DNA from: Saccharothrix saharensis
GTDB taxonomy: Bacteria; Actinomycetota; Actinomycetes; Mycobacteriales; Pseudonocardiaceae
Length of the DNA: 64,000 bases
Direction of reading: 5' to 3'
Assembly: GCF_006716745.1 (NCBI RefSeq)
Contig: NZ_VFPP01000001.1
Location: 248,001 to 312,000 of the forward strand
Shown here: positions 52,283 through 60,888 of the stretch, piece by piece
How the letters are laid out: every line of letters begins with the position of its first letter
Position numbering within the stretch: position 1 is the first letter of the stretch
Notes under the pieces: generated by a model
Told to the model about the DNA's origin: nothing
The model's input: only the letters and a program-made list of their open reading frames with translations
Databases searched by the model: none
Position numbers and translations under genes: made by a program

Positions 52283-53764
52283 ATGAGATCGACTTATCGG
52301 GGCGCGCGCCGCAGCGGCGTCGTCCTCGCCACCGTCACCACGCTGCTGGGCGGGGTGACCGCGGCCCTGCCGCCGACGGCATCGGCGGCGGTGGTCGACA
52401 CCGCCGCCTCGTACGTGCTGGTGAACCGCAACAGCGGCAAGGCGTTGGACGTGTACGACCTGGCGACCGCCGACGGCGCGCGGATCTCCCAGTACACCCG
52501 CAACGACGGCGCCTGGCAGCAGTGGCAGTTCGTGGACTCCGGCGGCGGGTACTACCGGCTGAAGTCACGCCACAGCGGCAAGGTGCTGGACTTCGCGAAC
52601 ACCGCCGACCGCACCGGGTTGACGCAGTGGACCGACCACAACGGCACGAACCAGCAGTTCCGGCTGGCCGACTCGTCCGGCGGGTACGTGCGGCTGGTCA
52701 ACCGCGCCAGCAACAAGGCCGTCGACGTGCTGGACTTCTCCACCGCCGACGGCGCGCAGCTCATCCAGTGGCCCGACACCGGCGGCACCAACCAGCAGTG
52801 GCAGCTGGTCAAGCTGGGTGCCCCGTCGCCGGGCACGTTCACGAACCCGATCAAGCGCAACGGCCCGGACCCGTGGATGCAGTACCACAACGGGTACTAC
52901 TACCTGGCCACGACGACCTGGAACTCCACGATCACCATGCGCCGGTCCCGGACGCTGGCCGGGCTGTCGACCGCGGCCGATCAGGTGATCTTCAACCTGA
53001 CCCGCCCGAACGGGTGCTGCAACATGTGGGCGCCGGAGTTCCACCTGCTGGGCGGCCGTTGGTACCTGTACTACGTGGCCGGGCAGAACGTCCAGGACTT
53101 CAACCCGACGCAGCGGCTGCACGTGCTGGAGTCCTCCGGCTCCGACCCGATGGGCCCGTACTCGTTCAAGGCCGACCTGGGCAGCACGTGGGAGCTGGAC
53201 CCGAGCATCCTGCAGCACAACGGGAGGCTGTACCTGCTGGGCAGCGCGACCGACGGCAGCCAGTCGCTGACCATCACCCCGCTGTCCAACCCGTACACGA
53301 TCAGCGGCGCCCGCCGCACCATCTCCCAGCCGACGTTGTCCTGGGAACGGCAGACCCACCCGGTCAACGAAGGCGGTGAGCCGCTCTACCGCAACGGCCG
53401 CACGATGATCGTGTACTCGGCCAGCGCCTGCTGGGGCCCGGACTACAAGCTCGGCCTGCTCACCCTGACCGGCACCGACCCGCTCAACCGGGCGCACTGG
53501 ACGAAGTCGCCCAACCCGGTGTTCCAGCGCAACGACGCCAACGGCGTCTTCGCGCCCGGCCACAACGGGTTCTTCAAGTCGCCCGACGGCACCGAGGACT
53601 GGATCGTCTACCACGCCAACGACTCCGCCTCCGGCGGCTGCGACATGAACCGCTCGACCCGCGCGCAGAAGTTCACCTGGAACTCCGACGGCACGCCGAA
53701 CTTCGGCACCCCGGTCCGGCTCGGCACGACGCTGCCCGCGCCGTCCGGTGAGCCCGCGTCCTGA
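52283..53764 (+). CDS. Secreted RICIN-GH43 glycosidase (arabinan-degrading type)
   Basis: A 493-residue exported enzyme. Signal peptide to about residue 35 (LPPTASAA). A ricin-type beta-trefoil lectin domain (about 42-178) shows three QxW-like repeats: WQQWQFVDSG, TNQQFRLADSS, TNQQWQLVKLG. A GH43 five-bladed propeller (about 187-485) follows: NPIKRNGPDPWMQYHNGYYY (base Asp), GSTWELDPSILQHNGRLYLL (pKa Asp), HPVNEGGEPLYRNGRTMIVY (acid Glu). GH43 enzymes of this type remove arabinose or xylose from plant polysaccharides. GGGAGAG lies 6 nt before the ATG. Upstream LacI-type operators indicate sugar induction. Confidence 0.9.
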   Translation: MRSTYRGARRSGVVLATVTTLLGGVTAALPPTASAAVVDTAASYVLVNRNSGKALDVYDLATADGARISQYTRNDGAWQQWQFVDSGGGYYRLKSRHSGKVLDFANTADRTGLTQWTDHNGTNQQFRLADSSGGYVRLVNRASNKAVDVLDFSTADGAQLIQWPDTGGTNQQWQLVKLGAPSPGTFTNPIKRNGPDPWMQYHNGYYYLATTTWNSTITMRRSRTLAGLSTAADQVIFNLTRPNGCCNMWAPEFHLLGGRWYLYYVAGQNVQDFNPTQRLHVLESSGSDPMGPYSFKADLGSTWELDPSILQHNGRLYLLGSATDGSQSLTITPLSNPYTISGARRTISQPTLSWERQTHPVNEGGEPLYRNGRTMIVYSASACWGPDYKLGLLTLTGTDPLNRAHWTKSPNPVFQRNDANGVFAPGHNGFFKSPDGTEDWIVYHANDSASGGCDMNRSTRAQKFTWNSDGTPNFGTPVRLGTTLPAPSGEPAS

Positions 53765-53779
53765 CCGTCCTCCCTGCCC

Positions 53780-53814
53780 GGTGGCCGGCGGCCCGTCTCC
53801 CGCCGCCGGCCACC
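53780..53814. terminator. Hairpin terminator after the RICIN-GH43 gene
   Basis: Arms GGTGGCCGGCGGC and GCCGCCGGCCACC pair perfectly over 13 bp around a 9-nt loop, 16 nt after the stop codon. It probably reduces readthrough into the following gene. Confidence 0.65.
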
Positions 53815-53839
53815 CCTCCCCGTGAACAGAGGTCGCACC

Positions 53840-54963
53840 ATGCTGCAACGACGCACATTGCTGGCCGGAGGACTGGCCTTGCTGGCGCCGGCCCGGGCCG
53901 GGACCGCCGCGGCCGCGCCGGGTGACTCGGCCTACGTGATGGGCTACTTCACCGAGTCGCCGAACAAGGTCGCCGACCGGTATTCCCTGCACCTGGCGGT
54001 CAGCACCGACGGCCTCACCTGGACCCCGCTCAACCAGGGCAAGCCGGTCGCCACCCCGACCGCGGGCACCGGCGGCCTGCGCGACCCGTTCATCATGCGC
54101 AAGCGGAACGGCGGGTTCGTGGTGCTGGCCACCGACCTCACCGGCACCGACTTCACCCGGCAGAACCAGTACATCCACGCCTGGGACTCGACCGACCTGC
54201 GCTCGTTCACCGGGTACCGGCGGCTGAAGATGCACTCGATGCCGACCCACACGTGGGCGCCGGAAGCGTTCTGGGATGCCTCGCGCGGCCAGTACGGCAT
54301 CCTCTACTCGGCCAACAGCGGCGGCCGTGACGCCTTCTACGTCAACTACACCACCGACTTCGTCACCGTCAGCGCGCCGCAGCTGTTCTTCGACCCCGGC
54401 TTCGACGTGCTGGACGCGACGATGCACGTCGGCAGCGGGATGAACTACCTGTACTACAAGAGCTTCGCCGACGGCCGCCTCTACGGTGCCCGGTCCACCA
54501 CCCTCACCCCGCGCGGCTTCGACCGCGGCACGTACACCAGTGGCGTGGTCAGCGGCGGCATCGAAGCACCCATCGTGGTGAAGGCGCACAACCGCGACGA
54601 GTGGTGGCTGTGGGGTGACTCGTTCTCCCCGGTGAACGGCGAGCTGTACGCGTGGCGCAGCGGTGACATCGACAGCAACTCGTGGACGCCGCTGACCAAG
54701 GCGCACTACACCCAGCCGCTCAACGCCAAGCACCCCACGATCTGCGGCATCACCGCGACCGAGCGGCCGATGACGGCAGCCCCACCTTCGCCGCGGACGC
54801 CACGTTCCACCGCGTCGCGGGCCTGGCCGACAGCTCGTGGACGTCGTTCCGGTCGCACAACTTCGCCGACCGGTACATCAGGCACGCCGATTACGTCCTG
54901 CGCATCGACCCGATCAGCACCACGGCGGATCGCGCGGACGCCACGTTCCAGGTCGGCTACTGA
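53840..54963 (+). pseudogene. GH43-like enzyme with C-terminal CBM42 (AbfB), frameshifted
   Basis: ATG 53840 (AGAGG ahead) opens a signal peptide (MLQRRTLLAGGLALLAPARA) and a GH43-like propeller of about 270 residues: SLHLAVSTDGLTWTPLNQGK, GGLRDPFIMRKRNGGFVVLA, PTHTWAPEAFWDASRGQYGI. After GITATE, at about 54760-54770, the frame breaks. One frame back the sequence continues SPTFAADATFHRVAGLADSS, WTSFRSHNFADRYIRHADYV, LRIDPISTTADRADATFQVG and stops at 54963, a clear arabinose-binding AbfB/CBM42 domain. A one-base deletion explains the shift; unrepaired, the frame runs to 55054 with a nonsense tail. It could be a sequencing error. The catalytic domain itself is complete. Confidence 0.75.
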
Positions 54964-55387
54964 CCCCACAGGTCGGACCGGCCGGGCGGTGGGCGCGACA
55001 CCTCGGCGGCGTGCCGCGCCCACCGCAGCCCTACCAGGGCGGTTATACCCCTGAGCTGCGACAACCCGTCGCATGGCGGGTCGGCACAGGGGAAGCACCC
55101 GATACGGGGGCACGGCCCCGCGAACGGCCGAAACTCGGGCGGTCGCCTGGCCTGGCCGGCTGCTCGCAGGACGAGTCGTTCACCCGTACCCGCGCGGTCG
55201 CAGTCACGCTGTTCAGCGCTTGGTCGCGACGGATGACGAAGGTCGCGTGCCGGGTGCGAACGGCCGTTCGGGCATGCCGTCCACCGGCGAGGCGACCTAC
55301 CGGTCCGAACCGCGGTTGACCGCCGGCGCCCCGACGTTGTCGCGCTCGGCGTGGCGGGATCGATGCTCCTGGCCGGGTGAACAGGGG
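54964..55387. other. Intergenic region without a recognised gene
   Basis: 424 bp between the GH43-CBM42 locus and the convergent NACHT gene. Six-frame reading gives only short, non-conserved frames. No strong terminator hairpin, tRNA or repeat is visible. Confidence 0.5.
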
Positions 55388-58300
55388 TCAGCGGTCGGTC
55401 GCGAGGACTTCGGCGCCTTGTACGAAAACCGTCCGTGCCGGGTTGTCCTCGTGCAGGATCGATCGCACGGTCTCGGAGGTCGCCTCGGCAGGCCGTTCCG
55501 TGCCGATCTCCCGGATGAGGTTCACGTGGACCTGGACGTGCTTCGGGAGCATGCGTGAAGTGGTGGCGAAGGACGCAGCGACCGGCTGGTACGGGTAGAT
55601 TCCTCCCTTGGAGGACAGGGCCGCATTCCGCATCCGGTCATCGAAGATCGCGACGTGCAACTGCTTCAGCGCGGCCATCCCGGTGAGCGTCCGGAGTTCG
55701 TCTTCCGAGGGCCACCCGAGCAGGGTGACGCGTTCCACGCTCGACTCCGGTGAGAATTCCGCCAGATTCGATCGATGCCACAGTCGGCCCTGTCGGGTGG
55801 ACATGCCGAGATCCGGTATGACCAACATCTCGGCAGTCCTGGCTTCATTGTCCAGGGCGAGTGAGCGAAGTTTCGGTGGTCGTGACAGGCGGGAAATGGG
55901 GATGTCGCCGTAAAACGACAGAACCTCCAGATTCTCCATTGTATGGGTGCCGACGGGGTGCACTCCGAATACCCGGAGGGTGTGCACCTCCAAGGTTTCG
56001 AGCTCGGCGAAGAGTCGTTTTTTGCTGACGGCTCTCAGGGTCAAAGAGTCCAATTGGTCCAACGAGGACAGGATTCCCTTGTCGAGGTCACGGTCGATGC
56101 GCAGGTCAAGGCTGCGCACGCGGAGGCGTCGACTGGTGATGGCGTCGAGTTGGCCCATCGTGTAGGCGTACACCGTGAGGTCGTCCAGCGACATCGACTC
56201 GAGCACGTGTCGCACGTAGTCGATCGGGTGGCAGTCGGGCCACTGCGAGCCGAGATCCTGTCGGATCGACCGGGCCTGGAGCTTGGCGAACCTGGCGAGC
56301 ACGAGCAGTGAGCCGTCTCCGCCGATGTCCCGCACGGTGCGGAGGAGGAGTTCGGCGCTCCGGGGCTTCAGCGACTGCGGGTCGGGGATCAGGTCCAGCA
56401 CCAGGTCGCCGGCCTTGGCGAGGTCGCGGGCGCGCTCCGCGGTGGTAGGGGGGAACAACCGCGCCGTCCGCTCCTTCACGTCGGCGATGACCGCGGGCGA
56501 GAGGTAGGAAACCGTGTCGAGGCACAGCGTTGCGAGCAAGTGCAGGGTGTGACGGTTCTTCCGCTCGCGATCACCTCGTTCGACCAGGCCCTTCACCACC
56601 TGCTCGCTGTCACGTCGGTTCGCGAGCTTCACGACCAGTGGCACGACTTCGCGCCACTGGTCGAGGTGCGCGTTCTGCACCAGGAAATCCAGGTCACCGT
56701 GGTCGAGGACGGCTTGCGCCGCCAGGTACTCCTGGAAGGTGCGATGCAGGAAGTCGGCCCGGTCCGCCGTGACGAACTGGAGGACCCCGGACCGGAGCAC
56801 CAGATAGGACGCGAGGTCCGGGGTGTCCACCGAGAGGTGTGGCATGCCCCTGCGTTCGTGGGTGATCCGCTCTTCGATTTCCGCGTGGGTCACGTTGAGG
56901 CGGTTGTTGCGGATCATCCAGTACGCGAGGTGGGCGAGCAGGGTCTCCTGCGTGTCCCGTGATATCGCGTCGATGAAGGTCGGCACCCGGCGCTGTCGAT
57001 CGCGCTCCGACAGCAGCATCTCCAGGGCGGCCTGGTAGAGCTTGACACGGTCTCGCGGCAGCTCGCGGAGCCGGTCGAGGTGCAACGCGCAGATCAGCGC
57101 GCACATCAACGGGTTGGTCGCGAGCTTGCGCAGGTCGCGCCGCGTGCTCAAGGTCTTCTCGAGGTCGGACTGGAACCGGCTGATCTCCGCCTTGTCCTGG
57201 TCCGACCTCGCCTGGTCGCGCATGGCGTTGTGCCAGTGCGCGATGAAGTCGGCGATGTCGGTCATGTCCATCGGGAGGATGCGGAACGTGGTGAAGTCCG
57301 GCGCTTCCAGCCAGTCGGCGGACGCCGCCGCCGGACGGGAGGTCACCACGAAGTGGTTGGCGGCGTACTGGGTCGTGAGGTCGTCCAACCAGTCGCGAAC
57401 GGCGTCGCGCCGGTCCTCGGGCAGTTCGTCGATGCCGTCCACCAGCACCAGGCCGCGCCCTTCGAGCAACACCGAGCGGGCCCAGCCGTCCCGGTCGGCG
57501 AGCTCGGGGCTGATCTGCGCGGTGAAGTCGGACGAAGCGGGCAGGGCTCGGTCCGCGAAGTCACGCAGGCGGATCAGGAACGGCACCTTGCCCGCGAGGT
57601 CCGGTACTTCGTCCGATCCCGTCGCGGCGGCCGTCGCCAGCCACTGGAGCAGGGTCGTCTTACCGGACCCGGCCTCACCGCGGATCAGCAGGCGACGTCG
57701 CGCGGAGGTCAGGTGCGACAGCCGCACCCTGCTGTTGCGGGCGACCGGATCGGCCAGGGCCAGGTCGTCGATGGCCGCGCGGCGCCCCTCCGGCGCGGCG
57801 CTGAGGCTGATGTACGCCGTCGTGAGCGGGTAGTCGGCTCGGACGTGACCGAGGTGCAGGCCGAACAGGCGCAGATTGCGCAGTTTCCGCCGCAACGCCT
57901 CGCGGTACCGCAGCTCGAACTCCGAGGACTCGGTCAGCCGTTCCCTCAGCAGCGCGCCGGTCCGGCGGATGAGTTCGACATCGACCCGGGCGGCGAAGTG
58001 CGGACGGGAGCTCGCGAACTCGATGAGGTGGGCGGCACAAGCGACGAGGATCAGTCCGTACGCGTCACGCGCGCCCCCGGCCAACTGGGCGATGCGCGGA
58101 CGTTCGGAATCGTTGTCGACGAGGCGTTCGACCAATCTCCGGGCGTCGAGATCGGCATCGAGGGCGAGGGTGACGTCCAGCGGCGCGCTGCGGTTCAAAG
58201 TGGCCTGGGCCGCCTCGATCGCGGCGTTCCAGTCGTGGTCGGGAAGACCGCGCAGTTCGGTGGCGCGGAACTCGGCCAGTTGGCCGATGACCTTGGCCGC

Positions 58301-58477
58301 GAACTCCTCGACGCGCTTTCCTTCTATGCGCGTCAAAGGCGGCAGGCCCGGCAGTGTGATCCTCGGGTCCATCCGGACCGGCTCGGACACGGTCTCGGCG
58401 CCTTTGAGCTGCCGCATGGCCTTGACCAGGAAGTTGACGGCCGGTCCGGCCGGACGTAAGAAGTCCCCCGGGTTCAT
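55388..58477 (-). CDS. NACHT NTPase, bacterial NLR-like (possible anti-phage protein)
   Basis: A 1029-residue protein. Residues about 40-195 form an all-helical N-terminal effector-type domain. NACHT follows about 260-420: Walker A RGEAGSGKTTLLQWLATAAA (267-274 core), Walker B GLVLVDGIDELPEDRRDAV (Asp-Glu pair typical of NACHT), sensor region FVVTSRP. A helical module has LATNPLMCALICALH and DFLHRTFQEYLAAQAV (the FLHRTFQEYLAA hallmark). The last 300 residues hold leucine-rich-repeat-like strands (LRVRSLDLRIDRDLDKGILS; LEVLSFYGDIPISRLSRPPK). Bacterial NACHT proteins of this plan sense phage components and trigger abortive defence. ATG 58477 has AGGGAG ahead. Monocistronic. Confidence 0.87.
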   Translation of the reverse strand: MNPGDFLRPAGPAVNFLVKAMRQLKGAETVSEPVRMDPRITLPGLPPLTRIEGKRVEEFAAKVIGQLAEFRATELRGLPDHDWNAAIEAAQATLNRSAPLDVTLALDADLDARRLVERLVDNDSERPRIAQLAGGARDAYGLILVACAAHLIEFASSRPHFAARVDVELIRRTGALLRERLTESSEFELRYREALRRKLRNLRLFGLHLGHVRADYPLTTAYISLSAAPEGRRAAIDDLALADPVARNSRVRLSHLTSARRRLLIRGEAGSGKTTLLQWLATAAATGSDEVPDLAGKVPFLIRLRDFADRALPASSDFTAQISPELADRDGWARSVLLEGRGLVLVDGIDELPEDRRDAVRDWLDDLTTQYAANHFVVTSRPAAASADWLEAPDFTTFRILPMDMTDIADFIAHWHNAMRDQARSDQDKAEISRFQSDLEKTLSTRRDLRKLATNPLMCALICALHLDRLRELPRDRVKLYQAALEMLLSERDRQRRVPTFIDAISRDTQETLLAHLAYWMIRNNRLNVTHAEIEERITHERRGMPHLSVDTPDLASYLVLRSGVLQFVTADRADFLHRTFQEYLAAQAVLDHGDLDFLVQNAHLDQWREVVPLVVKLANRRDSEQVVKGLVERGDRERKNRHTLHLLATLCLDTVSYLSPAVIADVKERTARLFPPTTAERARDLAKAGDLVLDLIPDPQSLKPRSAELLLRTVRDIGGDGSLLVLARFAKLQARSIRQDLGSQWPDCHPIDYVRHVLESMSLDDLTVYAYTMGQLDAITSRRLRVRSLDLRIDRDLDKGILSSLDQLDSLTLRAVSKKRLFAELETLEVHTLRVFGVHPVGTHTMENLEVLSFYGDIPISRLSRPPKLRSLALDNEARTAEMLVIPDLGMSTRQGRLWHRSNLAEFSPESSVERVTLLGWPSEDELRTLTGMAALKQLHVAIFDDRMRNAALSSKGGIYPYQPVAASFATTSRMLPKHVQVHVNLIREIGTERPAEATSETVRSILHEDNPARTVFVQGAEVLATDR

Positions 58478-58652
58478 TCGGTTTCTCCCTGCGGTCGAAC
58501 GTGCTTCCGCCGTTCCGCTCACCGATTGCGGAGCGTGACCGTAGCACGCCGGACCGCAGCGCGGCGCGCCGATCGGCGATCGGCGATCCACCGAGGAACA
58601 TCACCCTTTCGACGGCGTGTCGATCAGGATCGTGCACGGCGAATCGCACGGG

Positions 58653-59447
58653 TCACGGCAGGATCGAGTCGACGTAGCCGCCGTCCACCCGCACCGCCGC
58701 GCCGGTCGTCGCCGAGGCCTGCGGTGAGGCCAGGTAGACCACCAGGTTGCCGATCTCCTCCGGTTCGATCAGCCGGCCCAGCAGGGACTGCGGCCGGTGC
58801 ACGCGCATGAACTCCCGCTGCGCCTCCTCCCACGGCAGCGACCGGTCCACCAGTTGGTAGACGAAGTCCTCCACGCCGCCGGTGTGGGTGGGGCCCGCGA
58901 TCACGCAGTTCACCGTGACGCCGCTGCCCGCCGCCTCCTTGGCGAACCCCCGCGACACGCCCAGCAGCGCCGTCTTGGACACGCCGTAGTGGATCATCTC
59001 CGCGGGGATCACCACGGCCGAGTCGCTGGCGATGTACTGCACCCGGCCCCATCCCCGGTCCCGCATCCCCGGCAGGTAGGCGCGGGTCAGCCGGACGGCC
59101 GCGAGCACGTTCACCTCGAAGTACCGCCGCCACTCGTCGTCGCTGATCTCCAACGCGGGCCGGGCGCCGAAGACGCCGACGTTGTTCACCAGCACATCCA
59201 CCCGGGGCAGGGCGGAGACCAGTGACGCCGCACCCTCCGCGGTCGAGACGTCGGCCGCCGCGCCGACCACGTCGGCGCCCGGCACGACCGCCCGCAGCCG
59301 CGCCACCGCCTCGTCGACCGCGTCGGCCCTGCGCCCGTTCACCGCGACCCGCGCTCCCGCCCGCGCCAACGCCGCCGCGATGGCCTCGCCGATGCCCTGC
59401 GTGGAACCGGTGACCAACGCCGTCTTCCCGCTCAGATCCAGCTGCAT
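58653..59447 (-). CDS. Short-chain dehydrogenase/reductase
   Basis: A 264-residue classical SDR. NAD(P) motif TGSTQGIGEAIAAALARAGA (residues 14-33) with NGRR after the second strand, favouring NADP; NNVGVFGARP; catalytic Ser in YIASDSAVV and Tyr/Lys in HYGVSKTALLGVSRGFAKE. The C-terminus GAAVRVDGGYVDSILP is typical of FabG-like oxidoreductases. It starts 37 nt after the PLP enzyme gene and is probably the third gene of an operon with it and the GPH transporter. Confidence 0.88.
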   Translation of the reverse strand: MQLDLSGKTALVTGSTQGIGEAIAAALARAGARVAVNGRRADAVDEAVARLRAVVPGADVVGAAADVSTAEGAASLVSALPRVDVLVNNVGVFGARPALEISDDEWRRYFEVNVLAAVRLTRAYLPGMRDRGWGRVQYIASDSAVVIPAEMIHYGVSKTALLGVSRGFAKEAAGSGVTVNCVIAGPTHTGGVEDFVYQLVDRSLPWEEAQREFMRVHRPQSLLGRLIEPEEIGNLVVYLASPQASATTGAAVRVDGGYVDSILP

Positions 59448-59484
59448 GCCGACGATGATCGCGCAACCGGCCCGATGCCGCCGG

Positions 59485-60888
59485 TCACGAGTACAGCGCG
59501 CCCAGGAACTCGATCAGCAGCCGTTCCCGCAGCGCGGGCGTGGCCGCGGCGAGCAGCGTGTTCACCGTCGCCATCCGCTCGGGCAGCACACCGCCGCCAC
59601 CGCCGCCCATGCCCGCCGCCGCGAGCAGCCCGGCGAACTCCGCCGGCGTGAGCGAGTCGGGATCGAGCCCTCCGACGAACGCCACCACCTCCGGGTCGAC
59701 CCGCACCGGCCCGGCCTCGACGGCGGCTTCGACGGACGCCCGCAGGTCGGCCAGCAGCTCCGATTCGTGCCCCGCGTTCGCGGCCGTGACGGTGAGGTGC
59801 AGGTTGGCGGGGGAGGAGCGGTGGGCGAACTGCGGCTGCACGTACCAGTTCCGCGCCTTCATCTCGTCGGCGACGGTGAACACGTCGAAGTCGTCCCGGG
59901 CCGCGGTCACGGCCAGCAGCGTCGAGGCCGGTGTGCCCAGCACCCGCAGCCCGTCGATCTTGCCGATGCCCTCGCGCAACACCCGCGTGCTCTCCAACGC
60001 CCGGAGCGCGAGCGTGCGGTAGCCGTCGTCACCGATGTGCCGCAGCACGGCCCACGCGGCGGCCAGCGGTCCACCCGATCGGGTCGACTGGGTGGTGGAG
60101 TTGAGCATCGTGTAGCCCGGCCAGGCGGCCGACGCGAAGTACTGGGCCCGGCGCAGGTCGGCCGACGCGTGCAGCAGCACGGACGTCCCCTTGGGACAGT
60201 ACGCGTACTTGTGCAGGTCCACCGAGATGCTGGTGACGCCGGGCACGGAGAAGTCGAACGGCGGCACGTCCCGGGCGTGCGGCAGCACCCACCCGCCGAT
60301 GCACGCGTCCACGTGGCAGCGCACACCGCGAGCGAGGGCGGCGGCGGCGATCTCGGTGACCGGGTCGACCACGCCGTGCGCGTACGACGGCGCGCTCGCC
60401 ACCACCAGCACGGTGGAGTCGTCGATCGCCGCCGCCATCGCCGCCGGGTCGGCCCGGAACGTGTCCGGGTCGACCGGCACGGCGACCACCCGCACGCCGA
60501 AGTAGTGCGCGGCCTTGTGGAACGCCGCGTGCGCGGTCTCGGGCAACACCATCGAGGGCCGCTCGACGTCCGGCCGCGAGTCCCGGGCGGCGACCACCGC
60601 CAGCAGGCACGACTCGGTGCCGCCGGACGTCACCGTGCCGACCGCCGCATCACCGCCGCCCAGCAGCCGTGCGGCGGTCCGGACCACACCGTTCTCCAGC
60701 TCCAGCAGGCTCGGGAACGCCGTCGGGTCGAGCCCGTTGACCGACGACGCCAGCGCGTGCGCGGACGCGGCCAGCTCGTCCAGCCCCGGCAGCGCGCTGT
60801 CGTACACGTACGCCAAGGTCCGCCCGCCGTGGGTGGGCAGGTCGCGGGCACGCAACGCGCGCAGCTCGGCCAGGACGTCCTCGGTCAC
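59485..60888 (-). CDS. PLP enzyme, sphingosine-1-phosphate lyase / group II decarboxylase type
   Basis: A 467-residue fold-type I PLP protein. It opens HGGRTLAYVYDSALPGLDEL; has TVTSGGTESCLLAVVAARDS (PLP phosphate), HVDACIGGWVLPH (Asp binding the PLP nitrogen; sphingosine phosphate lyases share HVDACLGGF), SVDLHKYAYCPKGTSVLLH (Schiff-base Lys), and NSTTQSTRSGG. The closest pattern I know is sphingosine-1-phosphate lyase, which cleaves phosphorylated sphingoid bases; a decarboxylase is the alternative. The soluble form lacks the membrane anchor. Residues about 400-440 contain a Gly run. GTG 60888 overlaps the transporter stop (GTGA). Confidence 0.8.
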   Translation of the reverse strand: MTEDVLAELRALRARDLPTHGGRTLAYVYDSALPGLDELAASAHALASSVNGLDPTAFPSLLELENGVVRTAARLLGGGDAAVGTVTSGGTESCLLAVVAARDSRPDVERPSMVLPETAHAAFHKAAHYFGVRVVAVPVDPDTFRADPAAMAAAIDDSTVLVVASAPSYAHGVVDPVTEIAAAALARGVRCHVDACIGGWVLPHARDVPPFDFSVPGVTSISVDLHKYAYCPKGTSVLLHASADLRRAQYFASAAWPGYTMLNSTTQSTRSGGPLAAAWAVLRHIGDDGYRTLALRALESTRVLREGIGKIDGLRVLGTPASTLLAVTAARDDFDVFTVADEMKARNWYVQPQFAHRSSPANLHLTVTAANAGHESELLADLRASVEAAVEAGPVRVDPEVVAFVGGLDPDSLTPAEFAGLLAAAGMGGGGGGVLPERMATVNTLLAAATPALRERLLIEFLGALYS

